Below are positions 1 to 8,681 of a DNA stretch of 64,000 bases, piece by piece. Source of the stretch: Mucilaginibacter sp. (GTDB lineage: Bacteria > Bacteroidota > Bacteroidia > Sphingobacteriales > Sphingobacteriaceae); NCBI RefSeq assembly GCF_025362475.1, contig NZ_JANYGH010000058.1, positions 186,001 to 250,000 on the forward strand, read 5' to 3'. Under the pieces are notes generated by a model. It worked only from the letters and a program-made list of their open reading frames with translations, was not told the DNA's origin and ran no database searches. Both the position numbers and the translations under genes were made by a program. Numbering within the stretch: the first letter of the stretch is position 1; every line of letters starts with the position of its first letter.

Positions 1-616
1 ATGGCATTACGGCGCTTTTAAAATCACTAACCGCGTTAACATGACTGATCATTTTTCCCTTTTTATAAGTATCCGTATAAAGTTCGGCACCTTCGGGCGT
101 TTTCATACGCCATTCGCCGCTTTTTTTTCCGTTTACGTAATTCCCCTCCAACAAAACAGCGCCGGTGGTTGGTTCAAAAGTTTGGCTTAAGCCATTTGCT
201 ATATCGTCTTTATAAGTTTTAAGGTATTGTTTTTTTCCATTCAAAAACTCATACCACTCGCCGGTTTTCTTTCCGTTTAAAAAGTAACCACTGGCTTTAA
301 CATGATTCAATGTATCTCCCTGTATATCAAAACCATTTAGCGGCGTCCGCTTTTCATAGGATATATATTTGCCGGTAGGTATGCTTAACTTTTCGTCTTT
401 ATAAAATGCCGAGCTGAGGATGGTATCGCGCATATCAAACTCCTTCACCATCCAGGCCGAATCGTCAAACTTTTTTATAACCATGTATGAATTGGCTAAT
501 ATCTTGTTATCAACCCTGTTGCCGGCTTTATCTATAAACATTAAATAAGGTTGCTGGGCACTTGCATTGAGCGAGATAAACAGGCCAAGAATGGCCATTT
601 TAAAAAATTTCAACAT
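1..616 (-). CDS. Secreted MORN/YwqK-like repeat protein, C-terminus cut off by the window edge
   Basis: Reading the complement from the ATG at 616 gives an open frame that runs off the left edge (205 codons visible). The N-terminus (MLKFFKMAILGLFISLNASAQ) is a signal peptide, so the protein is exported. The body carries repeats of the type 'NGKKTGEWYEF', 'DDIANGLSQTFE', 'NGKKSGEWRMKT' and 'YKKGKMISHV', which match the G-x-W/Y-x-x-Y/F pattern of MORN or YwqK-type repeats, usually protein- or lipid-binding. No enzymatic motif is visible. It lies 28 bases upstream of a dipeptidase gene on the same strand and could be co-transcribed with it. The class is fairly certain; the function is unknown. 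Confidence 0.75.
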   Translation of the reverse strand, partial: MLKFFKMAILGLFISLNASAQQPYLMFIDKAGNRVDNKILANSYMVIKKFDDSAWMVKEFDMRDTILSSAFYKDEKLSIPTGKYISYEKRTPLNGFDIQGDTLNHVKASGYFLNGKKTGEWYEFLNGKKQYLKTYKDDIANGLSQTFEPTTGAVLLEGNYVNGKKSGEWRMKTPEGAELYTDTYKKGKMISHVNAVSDFKSAVMP

Positions 617-643
617 GATAAAGTAAGTTTGGGTCAAATATAA

Positions 644-1816
644 TTATTTACCCGTATTAGCCTTCAGCACCCGCAGCACATTGCCGCCTAAAATTTTATT
701 AATATCCTTTTTACTATAATTAAGTTTCAACAGTTCTTCAGTAATTTTGGGATAATCGCTTACGCTGTCGAGTCCTAAAGGGTATGATTCGGCCCCATCA
801 AAATCTGATCCTATTCCTACATAATCTATACCTATCAGTTTTACAATGTAATCTATATGATGAATCAGCAAACTCAAAGGCGGCCGAATTTTATCCGATT
901 CGGCTTTATACATAGCATTCAACCTGATATTGGCCAGATCGCCGTCGTTATAAATTTTGGTAAGCGAATCCAGCTCGACCTTATGCTGTTGTAAAAACAC
1001 CGCAACCTTTGGCGAATAGGTGCTATCCACAAAACCGCTATAAAAATTCAGGCAAACTACGCCCCCATTTATGGCCAACGCCTTTAATTGATCGTCTTTT
1101 AAATTGCGGCGGCTTGGATCAATACTGTAAGCACAGCTATGTGATGCAATTACCGGCTTTGTGGTGGTAGCCAGCACATCGTAAAAAGTACGCTCGCCAA
1201 CATGCGAAACATCAACCATAACACCCAACTCATTCAGGTGCTTTACTATCTGCTTACCGTAATCTGTAAGCCCCAAATGTTTCAGACTGTCTTTTTTGGT
1301 GACCTCGTCGCGTGCAGATGTAGCCCATGAAGTACTATTATTCCAGGTAAGGGTTAAATAGTTCATACCGCGTTTGGCCAGACTATCAATATAATCCATC
1401 CTATCTTCAATCATATGTCCACCCTCAACGCCTATCAAAGCTGCCAGTTTTTTCTTCTTTACCGCTTTTTTTAGTTCGGCGCTGTTATGTACAAGGGTTA
1501 TCCTATCCGGATTACGCTTTATAAGGGCATACAATGAATCTATCTCGCGGTTAGCAAAAGCGAAAGCTCTACCCTTACCATAATTTTCGCCACACCAAAT
1601 GGAAAAGATCTGTGCATCCAAACCACCCTCTTTAGCACGAACAAGGTCAAAATCTCCCTCACTTTGCCTTTTGCCTAAATTGAATTTAGTGATCAGTTCA
1701 TTGGATAATACATCGTTATGTGTATCTATCAGGATTGCTTTTTGATGGATTTTAGAAGCATCTTGTGCCGAAAGTTTTAAGGAAAACAACAATAAAAGGA
1801 ACAGCAGTTTTTTCAT
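644..1816 (-). CDS. Membrane dipeptidase (peptidase family M19)
   Basis: This 390-residue protein has a signal peptide (residues 1-18, ending SAQ) and then the zinc-dependent renal-dipeptidase fold. The first metal ligands are in 'IDTHNDV' (H33, D35). The bridging acid is in 'GVEGGHMIED', further histidines are in 'VDVSHVGE' and 'VIASHSCAYS', and the late aspartate is in 'IGSDFDG'. M19 enzymes hydrolyse dipeptides, including those containing D-residues. The signal peptide places it in the periplasm or envelope, where it could recycle peptides. Length is normal for the family. The upstream start is supported because translation begins directly with the signal peptide. Confidence 0.9.
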   Translation of the reverse strand: MKKLLFLLLLFSLKLSAQDASKIHQKAILIDTHNDVLSNELITKFNLGKRQSEGDFDLVRAKEGGLDAQIFSIWCGENYGKGRAFAFANREIDSLYALIKRNPDRITLVHNSAELKKAVKKKKLAALIGVEGGHMIEDRMDYIDSLAKRGMNYLTLTWNNSTSWATSARDEVTKKDSLKHLGLTDYGKQIVKHLNELGVMVDVSHVGERTFYDVLATTTKPVIASHSCAYSIDPSRRNLKDDQLKALAINGGVVCLNFYSGFVDSTYSPKVAVFLQQHKVELDSLTKIYNDGDLANIRLNAMYKAESDKIRPPLSLLIHHIDYIVKLIGIDYVGIGSDFDGAESYPLGLDSVSDYPKITEELLKLNYSKKDINKILGGNVLRVLKANTGK

Positions 1817-1887
1817 GCCTCAAGATATGGAAAGCACAGTAGATACACAAATTAAGAAAAAACCTGGCACACCGGGAGTTTTTTGAT

Positions 1888-2313
1888 TTATACCGCCTGG
1901 TATTGATTTAAAATATAGTAAATGAATACTCCTATAATTAATAAGGCCCCTACAGCTATTAATATAACGCCAAGGGCTATACTCATAAAATCATCTATTA
2001 TGAAATGCTTGTAATCGGCGGGATCGTAAATAACTTTAACAATTTCCCCTTCCTTATAAGTTGAAGGATTGGTACCAACACCATATTTTTCTGTAATCCA
2101 CTCTTTATCCAACGTTACATACCTTATTACAGGATAATATAATGTCGAAGGTTTTTTACCAAAGCTGGTTAGTTTCTCCAACTGAAAAACTACCCCTTCC
2201 ACCTTCACCCCCGTTTTTACCAGTTTACGGCGTTCACTTATCTTTCCTATCCCCCAAACCGAAAGAAAAGCACCACCAGCAAGTATTATTAGTTCATCAA
2301 TTGTGACATTCAT
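1888..2313 (-). CDS. DUF3592-type membrane protein
   Basis: A 141-residue protein with a hydrophobic N-terminal segment (about 6-24), a soluble beta-rich middle (about 30-105) and a strong C-terminal membrane segment (about 110-133). The middle has the features of DUF3592: 'GVKVEGVV', 'YYPVIRYVT', 'GEIVKVIYDPADYKHFIIDD'. The function of this family is not established. It lies between the dipeptidase and an acyl-CoA carboxylase on the same strand. The upstream spacer holds a repeat of the TCTGAACCGGGATT class and the octamer array, so co-transcription with the carboxylase is uncertain. Confidence 0.7.
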   Translation of the reverse strand: MNVTIDELIILAGGAFLSVWGIGKISERRKLVKTGVKVEGVVFQLEKLTSFGKKPSTLYYPVIRYVTLDKEWITEKYGVGTNPSTYKEGEIVKVIYDPADYKHFIIDDFMSIALGVILIAVGALLIIGVFIYYILNQYQAV

Positions 2314-2338
2314 GGTTTTGGTTATAGTAACGATTTTT

Positions 2339-2390
2339 TGTCTGAACCGGGATTAAAACAGATTAAAGGATTACAGGATTTTTGATTAAA
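2339..2390. repeat. TCTGAACCGG-class intergenic repeat
   Basis: The stretch beginning GTCTGAACCGGGATT followed by repeated AGATTAAAGGAT-like words resembles sequences at 10150-10200, 12184-12270 and 27330-27420. Here only one arm is clear. It lies just upstream of the DUF3592 gene start. Confidence 0.5.
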
Positions 2391-2408
2391 TTGTATGCCA
2401 TTTTCTTT

Positions 2409-2498
2409 CAACACGCAACACGCAACACGCAACACGCAACACGCAACACGCAACACGCAACACGCAACACGCAACACGCAACACGCAACACGCAACAC
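2409..2498. repeat. Tandem array of an 8-base unit (CAACACGC), about 11 copies
   Basis: Ninety bases of almost perfect CAACACGC repeats, with no spacers. On the coding strand of the neighbouring carboxylase it reads TGTTGCG repeats starting directly after that gene's TAG stop. The stop codon occupies 2498-2500, so array and stop touch. Related CGCAACACG words occur at 43744-43790. The uniform copies suggest recent slipped-strand expansion. Confidence 0.95.
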
Positions 2499-4126
2499 TA
2501 CGTCTGTATCACCCCAACATTAAATGCTCTTTCAATTGGAGCATGATTGGCAGCCTCTATCCCCATCGAGATTACCTTTCGGGTCTCCAGCGGATCAATG
2601 ATACCATCAACCCAAAGCCGTGCTGCGGCATAATATGGCGTGGTTTGTGAATTGTAACGATCTGTGGTTTGTTTAAGCAGTTCCTGTTCTTTCACGTCGT
2701 CCACCTCTTCGCCTTTTGCTTTTAGGCCTGCGGCCTGCATTTGAACCAATACTTTGGCCGCCTGACTGCCGCCCATTACTGCTATTTTTGCTGACGGCCA
2801 GGCATAGATCAGTCTCGGATCATAAGCCTTGCCACACATAGCGTAATTACCTGCACCGTAGGAGTTGCCTATTACTATTGTAAATTTGGGCACAACCGAA
2901 TTGGCAACAGCGTTCACCATTTTGGCACCATCTTTTATAATACCGCCCTGCTCGCTCCTGCTGCCTACCATAAAACCGGTAACATCCTGCAAAAACACTA
3001 GGGGGATCTTTTTTTGGTTGCAATTCATGATAAAGCGGGTAGCCTTATCAGCAGAGTCGGAGTAAATAACGCCGCCAAATTGCATCTCTCCCTTTTTTGA
3101 TTTGATCACCTTGCGTTGATTAGCTACGATACCTACCGCCCAGCCGTCAATACGACCCAAACCGCAGATGATGGATTGGCCATAGCCCGCTTTATATTCT
3201 TCAAACTCCGAATCGTCAACGAGGCGCAAAATGATCTCTCTCATATCATAGGCTTTCTCCCGGTTATCGGGCAGTATACCGTAAATATCTTTTGGATTTA
3301 ATTTGGGGATAGATGGTTTAATCCTGTCGAACCCCGCCTTGTTATAATCCCCGGTCATGCTCATGATGTTCCGGATAGAATCGAGGCAGGCCTTGTCATT
3401 GGGTTGCTTATAATCGGTAACACCCGATATTTCGCAATGCGTGGTAGCGCCACCCAGGGTTTCGTTATCCACATCTTCACCAATGGCCGATTTTACCAGG
3501 TATGATCCCGCCAAAAAAACGGAGCCAGTACCCTCTACTATCATCGCCTCATCGCTCATGATGGGTAAATAAGCGCCACCCGCCACGCAGGATCCCATAA
3601 TAGCCGAAATTTGGATAATACCCATACTGCTCATCATGGCATTATTACGAAATATGCGCCCGAAATGCTCTTTATCGGGAAATATCTCATCCTGCAAAGG
3701 CAAGTAAACCCCTGCCGAATCAACCAGATAAATAATGGGCAGGCGATTCTCCATAGCTATTTCCTGCGCACGCAGATTTTTTTTAGCTGTAATTGGAAAC
3801 CAGGCCCCGGCCTTTACAGTAGCATCGTTGGCTACCACTACACATTGCCTGCCTGATACATAACCAATACCACATACTACGCCACCGGATGGGCAGCCAC
3901 CATGCTCGGCATACATGCCATCGGCAGTAAAAGCGCCTATTTCAAGCCATGGTTTATCTTGATCTATAAGATAAGCTACACGTTCGCGGGCCAGCATTTT
4001 ACCCTTTTCTTTTTGCCTGGCTGCGGCCTTCTCACCACCACCCAGGTGTACTTTTTTTAGCCTTGTGTTCAGCTCATAAACAAGCTGTTTGTTTATATCC
4101 TCATTAATGTTAAAACTGATATCCAT
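2498..4126 (-). CDS. Acyl-CoA carboxylase, carboxyltransferase (beta) subunit
   Basis: A 542-residue carboxyltransferase of the propionyl-/methylcrotonyl-CoA carboxylase beta type, which moves a carboxyl group from carboxybiotin to an acyl-CoA. The N-terminal half has 'GGGEKAAARQKEKGKMLARER' features, 'PIIYLVDSAGVYLPLQ' and the oxyanion region 'GSCVAGGAYLPIMSDE'. The C-terminal half has 'IPLVFLQDVTGFMVG', 'GNSYGAGNYAMCGKAYDPR' and 'AVMGGSQAAKVL'. The 'GTGSVFLAG...LGGATTHCEISGVTD' region is closest in flavour to methylcrotonyl-CoA carboxylase, but the substrate cannot be fixed from this. No biotin carboxylase or biotin carrier gene lies next to it. Length is normal. The stop codon touches the octamer array. 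Confidence 0.9.
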   Translation of the reverse strand: MDISFNINEDINKQLVYELNTRLKKVHLGGGEKAAARQKEKGKMLARERVAYLIDQDKPWLEIGAFTADGMYAEHGGCPSGGVVCGIGYVSGRQCVVVANDATVKAGAWFPITAKKNLRAQEIAMENRLPIIYLVDSAGVYLPLQDEIFPDKEHFGRIFRNNAMMSSMGIIQISAIMGSCVAGGAYLPIMSDEAMIVEGTGSVFLAGSYLVKSAIGEDVDNETLGGATTHCEISGVTDYKQPNDKACLDSIRNIMSMTGDYNKAGFDRIKPSIPKLNPKDIYGILPDNREKAYDMREIILRLVDDSEFEEYKAGYGQSIICGLGRIDGWAVGIVANQRKVIKSKKGEMQFGGVIYSDSADKATRFIMNCNQKKIPLVFLQDVTGFMVGSRSEQGGIIKDGAKMVNAVANSVVPKFTIVIGNSYGAGNYAMCGKAYDPRLIYAWPSAKIAVMGGSQAAKVLVQMQAAGLKAKGEEVDDVKEQELLKQTTDRYNSQTTPYYAAARLWVDGIIDPLETRKVISMGIEAANHAPIERAFNVGVIQT

Positions 4127-4429
4127 AATTGGTTTTTATAGAAAATGTAATTTAGAGAAAATTACCGGCGCAAAGCTAATGATATTTTTTTTGGCGATTT
4201 TAAGTCAGCAGTTCCAGTTAATAGCAGGCAGTCATCTCCTAAATTGAAACTATTACTACAGTGGAGATTTGCAATTCTCTATCAATCGGCCACAGCCTTT
4301 TCTATAGAAAAAAAAAACATAATACACACGTATACAGTAGCCTTACGTTTAATATTACGTAAAAACACGTATACTTTTTTAAAAGAAACAGCATAGCTTT
4401 ACTATATCATTTATTAGCAAACCTTTATT
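4127..4429. promoter_or_regulatory. Divergent promoter region with a symmetric dyad before the C1 peptidase
   Basis: The 303-base gap between two divergent genes holds no reading frame of note. At 4326-4374 the 10-base word ACACGTATAC occurs twice (4326-4335 and 4365-4374), flanking an inverted repeat TTACGT-8-ACGTAA (4343-4348 and 4357-4362). This layout looks like a regulator binding site, about 55 bases before the peptidase start. No clear TAnnTTTG element was assigned. Confidence 0.45.
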
Positions 4430-5200
4430 ATGATACAACAAACCAAACATTATGGCTGGACACCCGACCTGCCAGATCACCGCGATTTAAGATATGCCCT
4501 GGTTCGCCCGGAAGCTTTAGCAAAACCTTTACCCGCGTTAGTTGACCTGCGCCTGCAGTGCCCACCTGTTTATGACCAGGGTAACCTGGGTTCATGTACC
4601 GCTAATGCCATTGCCGGGGCTTTTGAATTTGAACTAATGCGGCAAAAACTGTCGGTATTTAACCCCTCGCGTTTATTTATTTATTATAATGAGCGCGTGC
4701 TGGAAAATCACGTTAAAGACGATAGCGGCGCCCAGCTGCGTGATGGCGTAAAATCTGTAGCCACACAAGGTGTTTGTGACGAAACTAAATGGCCATATAT
4801 TGAAAGCAAGTTTGCCAAAAAGCCTTCGAAAACATTATATACAGCCGCCAAAAAAAATCTTGCTATTCAATACACCCGCTTAAATAACACGAATATCAGC
4901 GAGTTAAAATCATGCCTTGCAACCGGCAATCCTTTTGTTTTTGGATTTACAGTATACCAAAGTTTTGAAGGCACTACAGTAGCCCAAACAGGAGTACTCA
5001 ATATGCCCGGCAAAAACGAAAGCGTTGTGGGTGGCCATGCGGTAATGGCGGCAGGCTATGATGATAAGAAGAAAGCTTTTATAGTACGAAATAGCTGGGG
5101 CAGCACCTGGGGACAAAAGGGCTATTTTTATATGCCCTACGATTACCTAACCAGTACAGATCTGGCTGATGACTTTTGGACCATAAGTCAGGTAGAATAA
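4430..5200 (+). CDS. Papain-like cysteine peptidase (family C1)
   Basis: This 256-residue protein has the full papain catalytic set: oxyanion Q50 and nucleophile C56 in 'YDQGNLGSCTANA', H203 in 'VGGHAVMAAGYD' and N221 in 'VRNSWGSTWGQKGYFYMPYDY'. The start 'GWTPDLPDHRDLRY' is typical of bacterial C1 peptidases that lack a long inhibitory propeptide. No signal peptide is seen, so it is probably cytoplasmic or exported by another route. Its substrate is unknown. It stands alone, divergent from the carboxylase, behind a dyad-rich upstream region that may control it. Confidence 0.88.
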   Translation: MIQQTKHYGWTPDLPDHRDLRYALVRPEALAKPLPALVDLRLQCPPVYDQGNLGSCTANAIAGAFEFELMRQKLSVFNPSRLFIYYNERVLENHVKDDSGAQLRDGVKSVATQGVCDETKWPYIESKFAKKPSKTLYTAAKKNLAIQYTRLNNTNISELKSCLATGNPFVFGFTVYQSFEGTTVAQTGVLNMPGKNESVVGGHAVMAAGYDDKKKAFIVRNSWGSTWGQKGYFYMPYDYLTSTDLADDFWTISQVE

Positions 5201-5551
5201 GCTTCTTGCGAGCAAGGATTTTGGGAGCAAAGAGCAAGGATTTTTAGATCAAGGATAAAAGACTGGGTATATTCGCTCACACCTTTAATCCTTGAACTTT
5301 GCTTTGTTCCATAGGTGTCTGACGAGTTGCTAACGGTTTTTTAATTCCCTCCCAACGGGAGGGGTGCGGTTGTAATGCGCGCGATAGCAGGGAGGGGTTT
5401 CGCCGACATGCCATCTACAACAATACTTGAACGCCTGATTTAACCCCTACCTCCTCCTTCCCCGAGGAAGGAATCGCACATTGCCCCTATCTTTTATACC
5501 TTTCGAACACCTATAATCCTTTGCTCCATCAATATTTACTCTCCTTTCGGC
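5201..5551. repeat. Convergent-gene spacer with GAGCAAGGATT-class inverted repeats and a second G/C-rich dyad
   Basis: The 351-base gap between a + gene and a - gene has no coding frame. After the + stop it reads GAGCAAGGATT words (5210-5260). Complementary words (ATCCTTGAACTTTGC) follow at 5287-5310 and again at 5515-5526 near the - gene stop. Between them lies a separate dyad, CCCTCCCAACGGGAGGG (5347-5363), and CCTCCTTCCCCGAGGAAGG at 5451-5469. This fits the class-matched spacer pattern seen elsewhere in the window. Confidence 0.7.
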
Positions 5552-6136
5552 TTAAGTAAGGTTTCTGTCTTTAAACCAAACTTCATCAGGGTTTGCATTA
5601 AAGCTCTCCATCAGGGTTACCAGTTCAATGGCATCGCCGGATGTTATAACCAGCTCGCGGTTGGCGGGTTTAAGAAATTTTTGCTCAACCATTACGTCCA
5701 GTTGCTTCAGTAATGAATCATAGTACCCCCCAACATTCAGCAACCCTGTGGGATGACTGTGCAGCCCTAATTGTAGCCATGTTAGCACCTCAAAAAACTC
5801 TTCGAGTGTACCTAAACCACCAGGCAGTGTGATGATACCATCGCACAGATCGTTCATCATTTGCTTGCGCTGATGCATGTTCTCTACAATGTGAAGTTGC
5901 GTTAAACCGGTATGACCAACCTCTTTATCCATTAAAAACCGGGGGATCACTCCAATCGCTTTACCGCCACGACTCAAAACTGCATCAGCCATTAAACCCA
6001 TAACCCCAACCTTGCCCCCGCCAAATACCAGGGTTATATTACGGTTAACCATCACTTCGGCTAATTGCTCAATAGCTTGTTTTAATAAAGGGTCGCCGTT
6101 AAAATTGGCACCGCAGAATACGCAGATAGCTCTCAT
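5552..6136 (-). CDS. LOG-family Rossmann protein (TIGR00730 type)
   Basis: A 194-residue protein of the LOG/lysine-decarboxylase-like family. Characterised members are cytokinin riboside 5'-monophosphate phosphoribohydrolases, cleaving nucleotide monophosphates to base and ribose 5-phosphate. The family signature 'PGGLGTLEEFFEVLTW' is intact and is preceded by 'MHQRKQMM', which supplies the conserved arginine and lysine. The N-terminal Rossmann start is 'ICVFCGANF'. Length is normal. On the complement, TATATTTG (6141-6148) matches a Bacteroidetes -7 element only four bases before the ATG, so the mRNA may be leaderless. The physiological substrate is not known. Confidence 0.85.
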   Translation of the reverse strand: MRAICVFCGANFNGDPLLKQAIEQLAEVMVNRNITLVFGGGKVGVMGLMADAVLSRGGKAIGVIPRFLMDKEVGHTGLTQLHIVENMHQRKQMMNDLCDGIITLPGGLGTLEEFFEVLTWLQLGLHSHPTGLLNVGGYYDSLLKQLDVMVEQKFLKPANRELVITSGDAIELVTLMESFNANPDEVWFKDRNLT

Positions 6137-6268
6137 ATCGCAAATATAAAATTTACAGTAGCCAATTGCAGGGCAAGGCCGTATTATTATCCATTAGTTT
6201 GAATGGTTTATCTATTTAAAATGTATTATTACACATCTATATTTACCTAACCTTAAAAAATATATTTC

Positions 6269-7033
6269 ATGAAAAAAATCCTAACCTTGTCTGCCATGTT
6301 GATGATGGCCTGTCTCACGTCCCTTGCACAAGTTATTGTTAACCCCAGAGTGGAAAGCAGCGACGACTATAACACGATTATCACTAAAGTAGAAAGTGAT
6401 GCAAAATTCACCGTTATAAACTTTGAGTACACCGCCAATTCTGATAATTCCTGGGTACAGCTCAATAAAGAGATCTACATTCAAACCGACCAGGGTAATA
6501 CACATTACAATTATGTAAAATCCGAAAATATAGCCATGGTGCCGGCCAAACACACTTTAGCAAAAGCCGGCGAAAAGCTTTTATTTAAAGTATATTTTCA
6601 AAAAATACCACAAGCTGCAAAATCAATTGATATTATTGAACGCGCAGGCCGACGAAGGGATGGTATAAACTTTTTCAATTTTTATAACGTAGATATTACA
6701 CACTCCTACCCCGGCGAGCAACACGTAAAAATAACTGATGTTGTTTTACTTCCTCCTCCGCCACCTGTTAATATGATGGGTCAACCTTCAACTGGCACAA
6801 ATGAAATGGCAAATGCCATGAACGCGATGGGCCCAATGTACTCCACATTGGCAAAAAGCATGCTTGATGCACAATTGGATTACTACAAACAGCCGGGTAA
6901 GTTAACAGAGCTTGCCAAGTTGACCAAAGAATATTTTGATGCACTTACCAAAGTAGGTTTTACATACGATCAGGCATTAAAAATAATAACTTCCAATAGC
7001 TTAATTCCAAAGTCGGGATTAAACGCCCAGTAA
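6269..7033 (+). CDS. Secreted protein of unknown function
   Basis: A 254-residue protein with a signal peptide (MKKILTLSAMLMMACLTSLAQ). Residues about 22-165 look beta-rich ('SDDYNTIITKVESDAKFTVINFEYT', 'DIIERAGRRRDGINFFNFYNVDI'). A proline run ('LPPPPPVNMMGQP', about 166-180) links to a mainly helical C-terminal third ('YYKQPGKLTELAKLTKEYFDAL'). I do not recognise the family. No catalytic motif is seen. It is a single gene facing guaB, with a shared terminator between them. Confidence 0.7.
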   Translation: MKKILTLSAMLMMACLTSLAQVIVNPRVESSDDYNTIITKVESDAKFTVINFEYTANSDNSWVQLNKEIYIQTDQGNTHYNYVKSENIAMVPAKHTLAKAGEKLLFKVYFQKIPQAAKSIDIIERAGRRRDGINFFNFYNVDITHSYPGEQHVKITDVVLLPPPPPVNMMGQPSTGTNEMANAMNAMGPMYSTLAKSMLDAQLDYYKQPGKLTELAKLTKEYFDALTKVGFTYDQALKIITSNSLIPKSGLNAQ

Positions 7034-7046
7034 AATACCGGTCAAA

Positions 7047-7098
7047 GCAAAAGCCTGTAAGGTTAAAAGTAAAAACTTATTAACCTTACAGGCTTTGC
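7047..7098. terminator. Bidirectional terminator between the secreted protein gene and guaB
   Basis: Inverted arms AAGCCTGTAAGGTTAA (7051-7066) and TTAACCTTACAGGCTT (7080-7095) surround a loop of 13 bases. Flanking A- and T-rich stretches let it work in both directions. It lies between two convergent genes and is an ordinary hairpin, unlike the repeat-built spacers elsewhere. Confidence 0.85.
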
Positions 7099-7128
7099 TA
7101 TAATTTGTAATGCAGTATTTTAAAAGAA

Positions 7129-8598
7129 TTACCTGGTATAATTAGGAGCTTCCTTAGTAATTGTAATATCGTGTGGATGGCTTTCGCGCATTCCGGCTGC
7201 TGTGATACGTACAAATTTGGCACGTTGCAGATCTTCAATATTGGCAGCGCCACAGTAGTGCATACCTGCACGTAAACCACCTATGTATTGAAAAATCACT
7301 TCGGCCATATTGCCTTTAAATGGCACGCGACCAACAATACCTTCTGGTACAAGCTTTGTAACTACATCAGTTTCATCCTGGAAGTAACGATCCTTAGAAC
7401 CTTTCGCCATCGCTTCAACTGAACCCATACCACGGTATGATTTAAACTTACGGCCTTCATATATGATAGTTTCGCCCGGTGATTCTTCCACACCTGCAAA
7501 TAACGACCCAGCCATGATAGAGCTTGCACCGGCCGCTATAGCCTTCACAATATCGCCTGTTTGTTTGATACCACCATCGGCAATTACCGGGATACCGCGG
7601 CCTTCTAAAGCTTTAGCACACTCGTAAACGGCATACAGTTGCGGAACACCAACCCCGGCAATAATACGCGTGGTACAAATAGAACCCGGACCAATACCTA
7701 CTTTAACAGCATCCGCACCGGCATCAGCTAAGGCAATTGCGGCATCGGCAGTGGCAATGTTACCTGCAATAACCTGCAGGTTGGGGTATAATTTTTTTAC
7801 GGCTTTAACCATATCAATAACCCCTTTTGAGTGCCCATGAGCTGTATCAACAGTGATAACATCAACGCCGGCATTAACAAGGGCTGTAACCCTGTCTATA
7901 TTATCGGCAGCAACACCAACTGCTGCACCTACGCGTAAACGGCCAAATTCGTCTTTACAGGCGTTGGGGAAGTTTTTAACTTTTTGGATATCTTTATAAG
8001 TAATTAAACCTACCAGTATTCCGTCTTTATTAATTACAGGTAGCTTTTCAATCTTATTTGCCTGTAATATGGCAGCGGCCTCGGTAAGGTTTGTGCCTTC
8101 GGGTGCAATAACCAGGTTTGTTTTGGTCATCACTTCGCTAACAGGCACTGTCATATCTTTCTGAAAACGCAGATCGCGGTTGGTGATGATTCCCTTTAGT
8201 TTATGATCTGCATCAATTACCGGGATACCACCAATCCTGTATTCTTTCATGATCTGGAAAGCATCGGCAAGCAGGGCATCTTCCAGTAAAGTTACCGGGT
8301 CCTGGATCATGCCACTTTCTGATCGTTTAACCTTGCGTACTTCATCGGCCTGCGCCTGTATGGTCATATTTTTGTGCAGCATACCAATACCACCAGCCTG
8401 GGCAATGGCAATTGCCAGGCCTGCTTCTGTAACGGTATCCATAGCGGCCGAAATAATGGGAATGTTTAAACGGATGCTTTTTGTTAAAAAAGTACCGGTA
8501 TTAACATCGCGCGGTAGTACTTCAGAATAAGCGGGGAGTAGTAAAACGTCGTCGTAGGTTAATCCTTCGGCAACAAATTTGGATGGGTCTAACTGCAT
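7129..8598 (-). CDS. guaB: Inosine-5'-monophosphate dehydrogenase
   Basis: GuaB oxidises IMP to XMP with NAD+, the committed step to GMP. The 489-residue protein has the standard layout: barrel start 'EGLTYDDVLLLPAYSEVLPR', a CBS pair inserted at about 97-205 ('IGGIPVID', 'KLPVINKDGILVGLITYKDI'), the catalytic loop 'GIGPGSICTTRIIAGVGVPQ' with C308, the IMP-binding 'VIADGGIKQTGDIVKA', and the mobile flap 'YRGMGSVEAM'. Length is normal. It is a single gene with its own promoter. A TACCTTTG element on the complement (8634-8641) lies 35 bases before the ATG. Confidence 0.97.
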   Translation of the reverse strand: MQLDPSKFVAEGLTYDDVLLLPAYSEVLPRDVNTGTFLTKSIRLNIPIISAAMDTVTEAGLAIAIAQAGGIGMLHKNMTIQAQADEVRKVKRSESGMIQDPVTLLEDALLADAFQIMKEYRIGGIPVIDADHKLKGIITNRDLRFQKDMTVPVSEVMTKTNLVIAPEGTNLTEAAAILQANKIEKLPVINKDGILVGLITYKDIQKVKNFPNACKDEFGRLRVGAAVGVAADNIDRVTALVNAGVDVITVDTAHGHSKGVIDMVKAVKKLYPNLQVIAGNIATADAAIALADAGADAVKVGIGPGSICTTRIIAGVGVPQLYAVYECAKALEGRGIPVIADGGIKQTGDIVKAIAAGASSIMAGSLFAGVEESPGETIIYEGRKFKSYRGMGSVEAMAKGSKDRYFQDETDVVTKLVPEGIVGRVPFKGNMAEVIFQYIGGLRAGMHYCGAANIEDLQRAKFVRITAAGMRESHPHDITITKEAPNYTR

Positions 8599-8633
8599 AG
8601 CAAATAATTATTTTGGAGTTATTATTTGCCGGG

Positions 8634-8641
8634 CAAAGGTA
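8634..8641 (-). promoter_or_regulatory. guaB promoter, -7 element
   Basis: TACCTTTG on the complement fits the Bacteroidetes TAnnTTTG -7 element and lies 35 bases upstream of the guaB ATG. The -33 region is weak (TTTC about 20 bases further up). Confidence 0.6.
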
Positions 8642-8681
8642 ATAAAAATTTAGGTAATCAGAAATGCTTTGTAAAATAGAG

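Noticed and set aside
2409..2498. CRISPR array
   Set aside because: The units are 8 bases with no spacers, and no cas genes are near. It is a simple tandem repeat, as is the array at 45972-46057.
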